A stretch of 64,000 bases of DNA from Streptosporangium lutulentum. Lineage in GTDB: Bacteria; Actinomycetota; Actinomycetes; Streptosporangiales; Streptosporangiaceae. Shown piece after piece: positions 8,874-17,430 of this stretch. The notes under the pieces were generated by a model that did not search any database, was not told where the DNA came from, and was given only the letters and a program-made list of their open reading frames with translations. The position numbers and the translations under genes are program-made. Position 1 is the stretch's first letter; each line of letters opens with the position of its first letter. Location: NCBI RefSeq assembly GCF_030811455.1, contig NZ_JAUSQU010000001.1, positions 4,836,001 to 4,900,000 on the forward strand, written 5' to 3'.

Positions 8874-10025
8874 TCAGGCGCCCCAGCCGGCGGGGGCGCC
8901 GCCGACCCGCTCATCACGGACCCTCTCGAAATACCCCGACCGGCCATACGCCGCCATCGGATCGGGATCCACCCCCATCTCCTCCCGCACCTGCCCCAGC
9001 AACGGCCGCACATCGGTGTTGTACGCATCCATCACCACCGCGTTGGCCCCCAGCACATCCCCCGCCGCCTGCGCCACCGCCAACGCCGCCCGATCCACCA
9101 GCAACGCCTTCGCCGTGGCCTCCTGCACATTCATCACCGACCGGATCTGCCCCGCGATCTTCGGCTCGATGTTGTGACACTGATCCAACATGAACGCCAC
9201 ATTCGCCTCGGCGTCATACCCACCCCCGCCGATCACCTCGAACATGATCCGAAACAACTGGAACGGATCCGCCGCCCCCACCATCAGATCGTCATCGGCA
9301 TAAAACCGCGAGTTGAAATCAAACCCACCCAGCTTGCCCTCCCGCAGCAAGAACGCCACGATGAACTCGATGTTGGTGCCCGGCGCGTGATGGCCGGTAT
9401 CCACCACCACCTGCGCCTTGTCGCCCAACCGCAGGCAATGCGCGTACGCCGTGCCCCAGTCCGGCACATCACTGACATAAAACGCCGGCTCGAACAACTT
9501 GTACTCCAGCAAGAACCGCTGATGCGCCCCCAGCCGGGCATACACCCGCTCCAGCGCCTGCGCCAGCCGATCCTGCCGGGAGCGAATGTCGTCTTGCCCC
9601 GGATAGTTGGTGCCGTCGGAAAACCACAGCTTCAACGTCGCTGAGCCGGTGGCATCCATGATGTCCACGCACTCCAGCAGGTGATCGAGCGCCCGCGCCC
9701 GCACCTTCGGGTCCGGGTTGGTCACGCTGCCCAGCATGTAGGCGTCGTCTTGGAAGACGTTGGAGTTGATCGCCCCGATGCCCACTCCCAGCTCCGCCGC
9801 TCGCGCGGCCAGGTCGGCGTAGTCGGCCACCCGGTCCCACGGGATGTGCAACGCCACGGTGGGGGCCACCCCGGTGAAGCGGTGCACCTGCGCGGCGTCG
9901 GCGAGCTTCTCATACGGATCCCGGGGCACTCCGGCCTGGGCGAAGACCTTGAAGCGGGTGCCGGAGTCACCGAACGCCCAGGACGGTGTCTCGATGCGCT
10001 GCCGCCGCAGCAAATCCTTGATCAT
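8874..10025 (-). CDS. rhaI: L-rhamnose isomerase (actinobacterial/Pseudomonas RhaI type)
   Basis: The 383-residue TIM-barrel isomerase converts L-rhamnose to L-rhamnulose. Metal and substrate motifs of the xylose-isomerase-like superfamily are present: LEYKLFEPAFY, VVDTGHHAPGTNIEF, GGFDFNSRFYADDDLMVG (metal-binding His and Asp residues) and FMLDQCHNIEPK. The ATG at 10025 has GGGGGA seven bases upstream. An in-frame upstream extension (MCSLGWGIS) lacks support. It is the first gene of the rha operon, and its promoter region contains the perfect palindrome at 10063-10074. Its GC-poor leader and the divergent LacI gene suggest repression in the absence of rhamnose. Confidence 0.92.
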   Translation of the reverse strand: MIKDLLRRQRIETPSWAFGDSGTRFKVFAQAGVPRDPYEKLADAAQVHRFTGVAPTVALHIPWDRVADYADLAARAAELGVGIGAINSNVFQDDAYMLGSVTNPDPKVRARALDHLLECVDIMDATGSATLKLWFSDGTNYPGQDDIRSRQDRLAQALERVYARLGAHQRFLLEYKLFEPAFYVSDVPDWGTAYAHCLRLGDKAQVVVDTGHHAPGTNIEFIVAFLLREGKLGGFDFNSRFYADDDLMVGAADPFQLFRIMFEVIGGGGYDAEANVAFMLDQCHNIEPKIAGQIRSVMNVQEATAKALLVDRAALAVAQAAGDVLGANAVVMDAYNTDVRPLLGQVREEMGVDPDPMAAYGRSGYFERVRDERVGGAPAGWGA

Positions 10026-10062
10026 TGAAATCCCCCAACCCAGGCTGCACACGAACTTTGTA

Positions 10063-10074
10063 TAAAACGTTTTA
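10063..10074. promoter_or_regulatory. Operator palindrome in the rhaI promoter
   Basis: Perfect 12-base palindrome TAAAACGTTTTA with a central CG step, the hallmark of LacI-family operators. On the minus strand a TATACA hexamer (-10-like) overlaps its edge, about 35-40 bases before the rhaI start, so a bound repressor would block polymerase. The divergent LacI-family gene is the obvious binder (inference). Confidence 0.7.
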
Positions 10075-10131
10075 AAGGACCGATGACGAAGCTACGCGGG
10101 ACACATAGCACTGTCAACGCCTCCCCATGTG

Positions 10132-10162
10132 GTTACGGGATTGATACGTTTTTATCCGTAAC
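10132..10162. promoter_or_regulatory. Inverted repeat containing an operator-like box
   Basis: GTTACGG at 10132-10138 is mirrored by CCGTAAC at 10156-10162. Between them, GATACGTTTTTATC at 10143-10156 resembles the ACGTTTTA half of the rhaI operator. It may be an auxiliary operator allowing looping, or part of a second promoter. Confidence 0.45.
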
Positions 10163-10441
10163 GACCCGTGCGTCGACAGCGACGGCGGCTCCTCCGGAGG
10201 CCGCTGGAAACCGTCGCAACGAGGCCAATGACGCCGGCGGCACCACCCGGTACCCTGTTACGACGACCGCACGGGTTATCCGACAGTGACCGGGCACCTC
10301 CGCACCACGGGAAGATCGCTCGCCGGACGACCGGTGTCGCCACGCGAATCACAGCCGGACGCCTTGACCCCACCGGAAGGCCACCTGCCGGTCGCGCACC
10401 GGCGACCATGATCGCCATCCCGCCCGAGCGCTCCCCGACGA

Positions 10442-10456
10442 TCAAATCGTTTTATA
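10442..10456. promoter_or_regulatory. Operator-like box upstream of the LacI-family gene
   Basis: TCAAATCGTTTTATA keeps the CGTTTTA half of the palindrome at 10063 with a degenerate left half. It lies about 90 bases before the regulator start in an AT-rich stretch. Likely an autoregulatory site if the family assignment is right. Confidence 0.45.
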
Positions 10457-10521
10457 CCTAAAAGCGGTGGCTGGACCTGCCGGGCCAAAAGTACCGGCAC
10501 CTTACTGGCGCCCACGTGGTT

Positions 10522-10535
10522 GTTACGTTTTAATC
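10522..10535. promoter_or_regulatory. Operator-like box at the regulator start
   Basis: GTTACGTTTTAATC contains the ACGTTTTA core and ends 7 bases before the ATG at 10543. At this distance it would overlap the -10 region or the very start of a leaderless transcript, consistent with self-repression. The remaining roughly 300 bases between the boxes at 10132 and 10442 show no gene or other structure that I can support. Confidence 0.45.
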
Positions 10536-10542
10536 TGTGCAC

Positions 10543-11550
10543 ATGAGTTCGGTGAGCATCAAGGAAGTCGCGGCACGGGCCGGAGTCTCCCCCGGCACGG
10601 TGTCCAACGTGCTCAACCGCCCCGAGAAAGTCGCCGAATCCACACGCCTCCGGGTCGAGGAGGCCGTACGCGCCCTCGGGTTCGTCCGGCACGGCTCGGC
10701 CTCCAGCCTGCGGGCCGGCCACAGCCGCACGGTCGGCCTGTCGGTCATCGACATCGGCAACCCGTTCTTCACCGACGTGGCGGCGGGCGTGGAGGAGGTG
10801 GCCAGCGAGCTCGGATACGCGGTGATCCTGGGCAACTCCTCGGGAGACCGGCTCAAGGAGGAGCGCAACCTCCTGGTCTTCGCCGAACAGCGCGTCCGCG
10901 GGGTGCTCATCACCCCGGCGGGAGCGAACCTCGACAAGCTCAACCAGCTCAAGGACCGCGGCATCAGCGTGGTCCTGGTGGATCACCCGGCGGAGCGGGC
11001 CGACCAGTGCTCGGTCGCGGTCAACGACGTCACCGGTGGCTCCCTGGCCGTCTCCCACCTGCTGGCCTCCGGGGCCGACCGCATCACCTACGTCACCGGC
11101 CCCCTCACGATCCGCCAGTGCGCCGACCGGCTGATCGGCGCCGAACGGGCGCTGGCCGCGGCGGGTCACGACCCCGGGGAGACGTTGGAAGAGCTCCCGA
11201 TGAGCGCGATGAACGCCAGGTCCGGGCAGCAGGCGGCCGAGAAGCTGATCGCCGAGGGACGGCTGCCGGACGCCGTGTTCTGCGCCAACGACTTACTGGC
11301 CCTCGGCATGCTGCGCGGGCTGCTCCAGGCGGGCGTCCGGGTCCCCCAGGACATCGCCCTCATCGGCTACGACGACATCGACTTCGCCTCGGCCTCGGCG
11401 GTCTCGCTCAGCTCGATCCGGCAGCCGACCCATCGGCTCGGCCGGGTCGCCACCGAGCTGCTGCTCGACGAGTGCGACAACCCGGAGTCCCACGCCCACC
11501 AGCAGATCATGTTCCAGCCAGAGCTGATCATCCGCGAGTCGACCCGCTGA
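10543..11550 (+). CDS. LacI-family transcriptional regulator, probable rhamnose regulator
   Basis: The 335-residue product has an N-terminal LacI helix-turn-helix (SIKEVAARAGVSPGTVSNVLNRPEKVAESTRLRV, residues about 4-38) with the usual hinge helix, then a periplasmic-binding-protein-like effector domain (VGLSVIDIGNPFF, VLVDHP, FCANDLLALGMLRGL, GYDDIDFA). It is divergent from the rhaI-aldolase-rhaB operon across a 517-base region with several ACGTTTTA boxes, so it probably represses that operon and itself and is relieved by rhamnose or rhamnulose. No ribosome site is visible before ATG 10543 or the in-frame GTG 10537, which suggests leaderless translation. Confidence 0.85.
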   Translation: MSSVSIKEVAARAGVSPGTVSNVLNRPEKVAESTRLRVEEAVRALGFVRHGSASSLRAGHSRTVGLSVIDIGNPFFTDVAAGVEEVASELGYAVILGNSSGDRLKEERNLLVFAEQRVRGVLITPAGANLDKLNQLKDRGISVVLVDHPAERADQCSVAVNDVTGGSLAVSHLLASGADRITYVTGPLTIRQCADRLIGAERALAAAGHDPGETLEELPMSAMNARSGQQAAEKLIAEGRLPDAVFCANDLLALGMLRGLLQAGVRVPQDIALIGYDDIDFASASAVSLSSIRQPTHRLGRVATELLLDECDNPESHAHQQIMFQPELIIRESTR

Positions 11551-11632
11551 CCTCCTGCGCGGCGGCGTCCGGAGCACCCGGCCGAGGTCCGCTCCGGTGA
11601 ATCCCGCGACGAGGCGGGCGTCCGGGCCGAAC

Positions 11633-11638
11633 TAGGCT
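11633..11638 (+). promoter_or_regulatory. -10 box of a probable leaderless crcB transcript
   Basis: TAGGCT matches the actinobacterial TANNNT -10 and ends 7 bases before the GTG at 11646, the distance expected if transcription begins at the start codon. No ribosome site precedes that GTG, in keeping with leaderless expression. No fluoride riboswitch motif was found in this leader. Confidence 0.5.
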
Positions 11639-11645
11639 TAAGACA

Positions 11646-12116
11646 GTGACCGAACCCGTCGACCCCGATGTCGATCTCACCGATACGCGCCAGCGCCGCG
11701 AGCTGCGCCGCTCGCACTACGGCGTACTCGCGGTGATCGCCGCCGGCGGCGCGATCGGCACGGGCGCCCGCTACGGCGCCGGCCTGATGTGGCCGACCGC
11801 GGGCGGCTCCTTCCCGTGGACCACGCTGGGCGTCAACGCCTCCGGGTGCCTGGTGATCGGGATCTTCCTGGTGGTTCTGACCGAGGCCAGGACGGCGCCG
11901 GCCTGGGTCCGGCCGTTCTTCGCCACCGGCGTGCTGGGCGGCTACACCACCTTCTCCACCTACTGCGTGGACATCGAGCGCCTGGTCTCCGGCGGCCAGG
12001 CGGGTCTGGCCCTGAGCTACCTGGCGGCGACGGTCGCCGCGGCCCTGGTTGCGGTGACGGCCGGCGCACGGATCACCCGCCGGCTCCTGGCGCCGAAGAC
12101 CACGAGGAGAGCATGA
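11646..12116 (+). CDS. crcB: Fluoride channel CrcB/Fluc (first subunit)
   Basis: The 156-residue membrane protein has an unusually long hydrophilic N terminus (about 25 residues) before four predicted helices. Family signatures are [13 protein letters not shown], the fluoride-pore stretch [16 protein letters not shown], and [15 protein letters not shown] with the phenylalanine-box TTFS motif. Fluc proteins form dual-topology dimers that export fluoride. With a second crcB two genes on, the pair probably forms the heterodimeric version in which each gene product has fixed orientation. Its stop overlaps the ATGATG of the DUF190 gene. Confidence 0.93.
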   Translation: MTEPVDPDVDLTDTRQRRELRRSHYGVLAVIAAGGAIGTGARYGAGLMWPTAGGSFPWTTLGVNASGCLVIGIFLVVLTEARTAPAWVRPFFATGVLGGYTTFSTYCVDIERLVSGGQAGLALSYLAATVAAALVAVTAGARITRRLLAPKTTRRA

Positions 12117-12460
12117 TGACCCTGTCCGGACGAACCTTGCGGTTGACGATCCTCGTCGACGACACCGACACCTGGCATCACCGCCCCATGTACACCGAGA
12201 TCGTGCACCGCGCCCACGTCGCCGGGCTGGCGGGGGCATCGGTCTTCCGCGGCGTCGAGGGCTTCGGCGCCACCCAGATCGTGCACACCACCCGGCTGCT
12301 GTCGATGACCGACGACCTGCCGGTGTCCATCACGATCATCGACACCGAACAGAGGATCCGCGCCTTCCTGCCCCAGCTGGACGACCTCCACATCGAGGGG
12401 CTGGCCGTCCTGGACGAGGTCGAGGTCGTTCACCACCACCGCGGCGGGCAGGCGACATGA
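12116..12460 (+). CDS. DUF190 family protein, fluoride-operon accessory
   Basis: The 114-residue soluble protein has a ferredoxin-like GlnB-type fold typical of DUF190 ([37 protein letters not shown] residues split over two strands and a helix, then a [12 protein letters not shown] strand). It lies between two crcB genes with overlaps at both ends. The second ATG of ATGATG is chosen because GAGGAG is 6 bases away. DUF190 proteins are often linked to crcB and are thought to regulate or assist fluoride export, but the mechanism is not established. Confidence 0.85.
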   Translation: MTLSGRTLRLTILVDDTDTWHHRPMYTEIVHRAHVAGLAGASVFRGVEGFGATQIVHTTRLLSMTDDLPVSITIIDTEQRIRAFLPQLDDLHIEGLAVLDEVEVVHHHRGGQAT

Positions 12461-12831
12461 ACTGGCTGCTGGTGCTGGTCGGCGGCGCCGTCGGAGCGCC
12501 GCTGCGCTATCTGACCGACCGGACCGTGCAGGCCCGCCACGACACGGTCTTCCCCTGGGGCACCTTCGCCGTCAACGTGGTCGGCTCGCTGATCCTGGGC
12601 GCCCTGACCGGTGCGGTGCTGTCCGGGGCCGCGGGCACCGGCGTGCAACTGCTCCTGGGCACCGGCTTCTGCGGGGCGCTGACCACCTATTCGACGTTCT
12701 CCTACGAGACGCTGCGGCTGGCCGAGACCGGCGCGATGTTCTTCGCCGTCGCCAACGTCGTCGCCTCGGTCGTCGCCGGCCTGGGGGCGGTGTTCATCGG
12801 TCTCACCCTCGCCCAGGCGATCTTCGGGTGA
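12457..12831 (+). CDS. crcB: Fluoride channel CrcB/Fluc (second subunit)
   Basis: The 124-residue four-helix membrane protein has [32 protein letters not shown] and [15 protein letters not shown], matching CrcB closely. The start overlaps the DUF190 stop. Compared with the first copy it lacks the long polar N terminus and has TTYSTFS in place of TTFSTYC. Paired short and long copies are typical of Fluc heterodimers. The gene is convergent with plsC with only 20 bases between the stops and no clear hairpin. Confidence 0.93.
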   Translation: MNWLLVLVGGAVGAPLRYLTDRTVQARHDTVFPWGTFAVNVVGSLILGALTGAVLSGAAGTGVQLLLGTGFCGALTTYSTFSYETLRLAETGAMFFAVANVVASVVAGLGAVFIGLTLAQAIFG

Positions 12832-12851
12832 GCCTCTCTCGGCGGGCCGGC

Positions 12852-13565
12852 CTAGGGATGGGGACGCTTGACGGCCTTCTTGGCGGCGCGGGCCGCATCG
12901 ACCTTGGCACTCGCGGCGTACTTGTCGACGTACTCCTGGCCGGAGAGCTCCATCAGCGCGTACATGATCTCGTCGGTGACGGCGCGCAACACGAGCCGGT
13001 CCTCCTCCATCCCGTAGTAGCGGGAGAAGTCCAGAGGCTTGCCGAACTTCACCCCGGGACGGATGCCCAGCTTGGGGAGGGCGTGGCCGGGAGGCATCAT
13101 CTCGAAGGTGTTGACCATCGCCCACGGGATCACCGGCACGCGGGACTCCAGCGCCAGCCGGGCCACACCGGTCTTGCCCTTGTAGAGGCGGCCGTCGGGG
13201 GAACGGGTGCCCTCGGGGTAGATGCCGAGCACCTGGTTCTCGTTCAGGATCCGCTTGCCCGTACGGAGTGCCGCCTCGCTGGCCTTGCCACCGGATCTGT
13301 CGATGGGGACGGTGCCGACGCCGCTGAAGAAGGCCTTGCTGAGCAGACCCTTGACGCCTCGGCCCGTGAAGTAGTCGGACTTGCCGAGAGAGATCACCTT
13401 GCGCCGGAGGAAGAGCGCCCCGAAGAAATGGTCGGCGAACGACAGGTGGTTGCCGGCCAGGATTACCGGCCCGTCCTTCGGGACATTCTCCACACCCTCC
13501 GCCCACGGGCGGAAAATGAGATGGAGTAGGGGCCCGAGGATGGCCTTCACCACCCAGTAGAACAC
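12852..13565 (-). CDS. 1-acyl-sn-glycerol-3-phosphate acyltransferase family (PlsC-like)
   Basis: The 237-residue product carries the acyltransferase catalytic motif N39-H40-L-S-F-A-D45 (NHx4D), the GTVPIDR segment and the phosphate-binding YPEGTRS motif. It likely acylates lysophosphatidic acid in phospholipid synthesis or remodelling at the membrane. The hydrophobic N terminus (VVKAILGPLLHLIF) is an anchor. The C terminus is lysine- and alanine-rich (KVDAARAAKKAVKR), common in actinomycete paralogues. Monocistronic by appearance: divergent from the esterase gene and convergent with crcB. Confidence 0.9.
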   Translation of the reverse strand: MFYWVVKAILGPLLHLIFRPWAEGVENVPKDGPVILAGNHLSFADHFFGALFLRRKVISLGKSDYFTGRGVKGLLSKAFFSGVGTVPIDRSGGKASEAALRTGKRILNENQVLGIYPEGTRSPDGRLYKGKTGVARLALESRVPVIPWAMVNTFEMMPPGHALPKLGIRPGVKFGKPLDFSRYYGMEEDRLVLRAVTDEIMYALMELSGQEYVDKYAASAKVDAARAAKKAVKRPHP

Positions 13566-13711
13566 TCGATGCTCCTTCGATTGACAGGTGAGGACCTGGA
13601 ATTATCCTCCCACCTCACGTCCCGACCACCTACACCCTCAAACCACACAAATCGACCTCTCGCAAAATACCGCCCAGTCGTGCGACGATCGGGCGAACCA
13701 AAGGAGCCGCG

Positions 13712-14476
13712 ATGCCAGTGATGCCCGGTGCGGAGCCGTACCACCATGCGGGAGGACCGATCGGGGTTCTGCTCTGCCATGGATTCACCGGGTCGCCGCA
13801 GTCGATGCGTCCGTGGGGTGAATACCTGGCGCAGGCGGGCATGACGGTGGCGCTGCCCCGGCTGCCCGGCCACGGCACCACCTGGCAGGAGATGAACCGC
13901 ACCCGCTGGGAAGACTGGTACGCCGAACTGGACAAGACCTTGGCGGATCTGCGTGGCCGCTGCGCCGAGGTCTTCATCATGGGCCTGTCACTGGGCGGCT
14001 GCATGGCGCTGCGGCTGGCCGAGGTCAACGGCGACGGGATCAAGGGGTTGGTGATCGTCAATCCGTCCGTGACCAACGACGTGCCGCTGCTCAGGCTGGC
14101 GCCCCTGCTCGGGCTCGCGATCCCGTCCGTACCGGGCGTGATCGGGGACATCAAGAAGGAGGGGGTGACCGAGCTCGGCTACACGCGCACGCCGGTCAAG
14201 GCCGCCGCCACCCTCCCTCGGCTGTGGGCGCTGACACGGTCCGAACTCGGGAAGATAACCCAACCCGTTTTGGTTTTCCATAGTCCACAGGATCATGTGG
14301 TGAAACCAGCCAGTTTGCGTATTCTGCGTGAGAAGCTGACCGGGGGGAATCTGAATGTGGTGGAGCTCACCGACAGCTACCATGTCGCAACGCTTGACAA
14401 CGAAGCGGAGCGGATCTTCGTGGGGAGCCTGGAGTTCATCAGGACGAACGCCTCGGTACCCTTGCAGAGAGACTGA
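13712..14476 (+). CDS. Alpha/beta-hydrolase, carboxylesterase (Est30-like)
   Basis: The 254-residue single-domain hydrolase has an oxyanion-hole motif LCHGFTGSPQSM, nucleophile elbow MGLSLGGCMA (Ser of GLSLGG), acid Asp in FHSPQDHVV and His in DSYHVATLD. This layout is that of monoacylglycerol-lipase or Est30-type carboxylesterases. AAGGAG is 5 bases before the ATG. Substrate unknown. The adjacent divergent PlsC-like acyltransferase would suit lipid turnover, but that link is inference only. Confidence 0.88.
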   Translation: MPVMPGAEPYHHAGGPIGVLLCHGFTGSPQSMRPWGEYLAQAGMTVALPRLPGHGTTWQEMNRTRWEDWYAELDKTLADLRGRCAEVFIMGLSLGGCMALRLAEVNGDGIKGLVIVNPSVTNDVPLLRLAPLLGLAIPSVPGVIGDIKKEGVTELGYTRTPVKAAATLPRLWALTRSELGKITQPVLVFHSPQDHVVKPASLRILREKLTGGNLNVVELTDSYHVATLDNEAERIFVGSLEFIRTNASVPLQRD

Positions 14477-14542
14477 GCGTGAGCGGGGGATGCGCGGTCT
14501 CCGGGAGAAAGTGACCGGCCGATGGATAACGGGCCCAGCTAA

Positions 14543-15025
14543 GTGACACCTCAAAGCGATGAGGACGAGGTCTGGCGTCAGATCGTCGCGTCCTTCAACG
14601 ACACGGCCGAGCGCGACTCGGCCGATCAGCCGTGGCCGGACAGCGAGAATCTGCCCTCCGAACCTCCACGACGAGTGATCAAACAGTCGGACGAGGAGGA
14701 GCGCCTCCTGATGGAGGACGACTTCGCCGACCCCGAAACCGACGCGGAGTCAGACTCGGAACAGACCGAGGACGACGAGGGCCACTACGTCCCCCCGCAG
14801 CCGCCTCCGCTGCCCAAGACCGACGCCACCGCCAAGATCGCGTGGACGGCCCTGTTCGGCGGTCCCGCCTACCTGCTGCTCAGCGCCGCGTTGAACTGGC
14901 ATCTGCAGGGCTGGATGCTGTTCACCGCCGTCGCCGCGTTCATCGGCGGTTTCGTGGCGCTGGTGGTCAGGATGGGTGACGGCCCGCCCAGCGACTCCGG
15001 CTGGGACGACGGCGCGGTCATCTGA
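14543..15025 (+). CDS. Conserved actinomycete membrane protein, function unknown
   Basis: GTG start, 160 residues. The first ~95 residues are very acidic and likely disordered (EEERLLMEDDFADPETDAESDSEQTEDDEGH broken runs of D/E), then a proline-rich linker VPPQPPPLPK, then two predicted helices (IAWTALFGGPAYLLLSAAL and GWMLFTAVAAFIGGFVALVV) and a short acidic tail. It resembles the small membrane proteins found near the glucokinase region of actinomycetes. It lies 66 bases after the esterase, possibly co-transcribed. No function assigned. Confidence 0.75.
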   Translation: MTPQSDEDEVWRQIVASFNDTAERDSADQPWPDSENLPSEPPRRVIKQSDEEERLLMEDDFADPETDAESDSEQTEDDEGHYVPPQPPPLPKTDATAKIAWTALFGGPAYLLLSAALNWHLQGWMLFTAVAAFIGGFVALVVRMGDGPPSDSGWDDGAVI

Positions 15026-15214
15026 CGAGCACGGCCGCCTGACGAGCGGGGCGTCTGACGAGCGGGACCGTCCGGCGGACACGGCCGGCTGTCTGACGGA
15101 CGAGACCGTCCGAGGGCCGTCCGGCCTGCCGTGATCGTGCGGCGGGCGTGGTCGTGCGGCGGGCGTGGTCGCGAACGCGGCCACGGGTGTCCGGCCTCCG
15201 TGGTTCTCCGGCGG
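15026..15214. repeat. Short direct repeats between convergent genes
   Basis: The gap holds several copies of an 8-base CTGACGAG-type unit (near 15022, 15041 and 15054) and two adjacent copies of an 18-base unit beginning CGTGCGGCGGGCGTGGT (about 15136-15171). No ORF, no convincing hairpin. It is probably replication slippage in non-coding DNA. Confidence 0.5.
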
Positions 15215-16342
15215 CTAGGGCTTGGCCCGCTCCGGCGTGCCGAACCGCTCGATCACCTCGGTGTAGCGGCCGTCCGCGTCCACCACGTGACCCACGGTCC
15301 ACACGGTGCCGGTGCCCGGCAGGTAGGCCAGGGACTGGAGCCTGATGGTCCGGGAGGCGTCCGTTTCGGGACCGCGCAGCGTCTCGACCTTGTGGCCGTC
15401 GTAGCTGAGCACGAACGCCTCCTCCGGCTGCTCCAGATCCACTCCCGAGATCCAGAAGTGCCCCTTGCGGTCGCCGGTCACGCCGTACAGGCGCACGTCG
15501 CCACCGGGAGGAGCCACCCGGGACCACTTCTTGCCGTTCCAGGACAGGATCAGCGGGACGATCTTATCGGACCCCTGCGAGACACCGCCGACCGCCAGCG
15601 CACGTTTCGGCCCGTCGAAGTAGACGTCACGCAGATAACCGCCGGGGATGTCCGGGATATGAAAGATCTTCCAGCGTCCAGCGGACTGTCTCATGATCAA
15701 TGGTTTACCGAGAGAGTCACCGACCGCCCACCCGTCGCTCTTGCCGGACAGCGCCACGCCGTACAGCGTGCCCCTGTCCGGCAGTTGGGTGAACTTCCAC
15801 TTTCCGTCGGCCCCGGTCATGATCAGTGGCTGCTTGTTGCGACTGCCGACGGCGGCCATCCGGCCCGAGACCGCCGCCACCCCGCCCAGCCAGTCACCCA
15901 CGTGCAACCTGTCGATGGTGATCCTGTCGAAGGACTGCCCGTCGCCTCTGGCCAGGTACGGCAGGCCGTCATGACCCTCGCCGACGGCCCACAGGTCGGT
16001 CGGCGAGGCCGCCGCGATCGAACGCAGGAGACCGGCGCCGGTGGGATCGTTGCGAATGCCGACCTCGGTCCAGGCGGTGCCGTCCCAGTGGGTGATCGCG
16101 CTGCGGCTCTGCCAGATGTCCCAGACGCTCTGCTGGCCCACCGCCCAGACGCTGGTGGCCGAGACGCCCGCCACGTCGGACAGCGACCCGTCCTTGCTCA
16201 GCCCCGCGCTGACCGGAGCCTGCCAGGCTTCCAGCGCTGACGGGCTGACAGGATCGGCGTGAGCAGTGGACGGGTGCGAGGACAACAGGAGCAGGCCTCC
16301 CGCGCACAGTGCCAGCGCACGCCGCGGAAGGCGACGGGTCAT
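15215..16342 (-). CDS. Secreted beta-propeller-like protein
   Basis: The 375-residue product starts MTRRLPRRALALCAGGLLLL with a cleavable signal ending near STAHADP, so it is exported. The mature part shows repeated SxWAVG-type blades (VSATSVWAVGQQS, ASPTDLWAVGEGHD, KSDGWAVGDS, PKRALAVGGV, KGHFWISGVD, TGTVWTVGHV) spaced about 45-60 residues, suggesting a six- or seven-bladed propeller. Function unknown; such proteins in actinomycetes are usually annotated hypothetical. ATG 16342 is preferred to a longer frame that has no signal at its N terminus. Confidence 0.7.
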   Translation of the reverse strand: MTRRLPRRALALCAGGLLLLSSHPSTAHADPVSPSALEAWQAPVSAGLSKDGSLSDVAGVSATSVWAVGQQSVWDIWQSRSAITHWDGTAWTEVGIRNDPTGAGLLRSIAAASPTDLWAVGEGHDGLPYLARGDGQSFDRITIDRLHVGDWLGGVAAVSGRMAAVGSRNKQPLIMTGADGKWKFTQLPDRGTLYGVALSGKSDGWAVGDSLGKPLIMRQSAGRWKIFHIPDIPGGYLRDVYFDGPKRALAVGGVSQGSDKIVPLILSWNGKKWSRVAPPGGDVRLYGVTGDRKGHFWISGVDLEQPEEAFVLSYDGHKVETLRGPETDASRTIRLQSLAYLPGTGTVWTVGHVVDADGRYTEVIERFGTPERAKP

Positions 16343-16430
16343 GCCACAAATGGTACGGGGCGCACTCGCCCCCATGTACCGGCTCCCCTCAGTTGACCCT
16401 TCGCCGGCCACTGTGATCCGGCGCGACGGC

Positions 16431-17243
16431 CTACCGGCTGCCGTAAAATCCACGGTCTTCCCGGCCCACCCGGCCCCCGGCCCACCTGGTCCACCGGGAC
16501 CGCCGCACGGTCTCCGGATGGACCCGCTCCAGGCGATCGCCGATTCCGGAATGCGGGTGGCTCAGCTCGGCGACCACCGGAAGGTGGTCGGTGGCCGCCA
16601 CCAGGTCGGCGGGGTCGGCGTCTCCGCCGCCGCAGGAGACCACCGAGAGGCCCGCCACCGCGAAGATCGCATCGATGCGCTTGTGCGGACCCCTGGCGGG
16701 GAAGGTGAAGCCGTCGCCGCACGGCGAGACCGGATAGCAGTCGGTCAGCCGCTCGGCGAGATGCCGCCAGGTCGGCTGATCGGACTGTTCGTTGATGTCT
16801 CCGGCGAGCACGGGCAGCGCGTCGAACCGATCGGCGACGGCCTGCAGCAGCGTCACCGCCTCACGCGCGTGGTGCAGCCGGGCCGTCTCGTCGAGGTCCA
16901 GGTGGATGGAGCCGACGGCCATCCGCTGTCCATCGGCCTCCACCACGGCGATCGCGATCGCGCGCCGTTCCAGGCCGAAGAAGCACCTCAGCAGGCGGCC
17001 CTCGCCGTGCAGGAGCCGCACCCCCGGGCCGACCAGCACGGCGACTCCGCCACCGCGCCGCCCCGCCGCCACGGCCAGCCCCCCGGAGGAGGCCAGCAGC
17101 CCGCGTTTACGGCGCCAGCACAAGAACCGGGGGGCCTCCTGCACGCAGAGCACGTCGGCGCGGAGCCCGGTGATCACCCGCCCCAGCGCGGCGGTGTCGT
17201 CACGCATGGAACGCACGTTGTAGCTGGCGACTCTGATCACCAC
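16431..17243 (-). CDS. Endonuclease/exonuclease/phosphatase family protein
   Basis: The 270-residue product is an EEP-fold protein: RVASYNVRSM, ADVLCVQEAP (metal-binding Glu), GSIHLDLDET, PVLAGDINEQSD (D-x-N) and ATDHLPVVAEL (catalytic DH) appear in order. It probably cleaves phosphodiester or phosphoester bonds in DNA, RNA or phospholipids. GTG 17243 is chosen because GAGG lies just upstream; the longer frame is AT-richer and unsupported. The C-terminal tail is basic. It sits below glucokinase on the same strand after a 187-base gap. Confidence 0.85.
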   Translation of the reverse strand: MVIRVASYNVRSMRDDTAALGRVITGLRADVLCVQEAPRFLCWRRKRGLLASSGGLAVAAGRRGGGVAVLVGPGVRLLHGEGRLLRCFFGLERRAIAIAVVEADGQRMAVGSIHLDLDETARLHHAREAVTLLQAVADRFDALPVLAGDINEQSDQPTWRHLAERLTDCYPVSPCGDGFTFPARGPHKRIDAIFAVAGLSVVSCGGGDADPADLVAATDHLPVVAELSHPHSGIGDRLERVHPETVRRSRWTRWAGGRVGREDRGFYGSR

Positions 17244-17430
17244 GGCTACCTCACTTCGCGAAGCGTGACGCGAGCGTAACCGCACAGCGCCCCGCACGCC
17301 ATCATCCGCACATAAATCGCATATGAGCACATCGGACGCGGCAAACTTCGGGGTGCCCGAAGCAAAAAAGCTTTTGATCAGCCCCTGGGGTCAGACCCGA
17401 GATCAACGTCTTCGGGATGGGGATTCGAGG

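Noticed and set aside
11551..11645. Fluoride riboswitch upstream of crcB
   Set aside because: The conserved sequence blocks of the crcB motif were not found; only a weak 7-base stem (CCGGAGC/GCTCCGG) is present.
17346..17362. Small hairpin CTTCGGG/CCCGAAG downstream of glucokinase
   Set aside because: Seven base pairs without a T-run on the minus strand; not enough to call a terminator.
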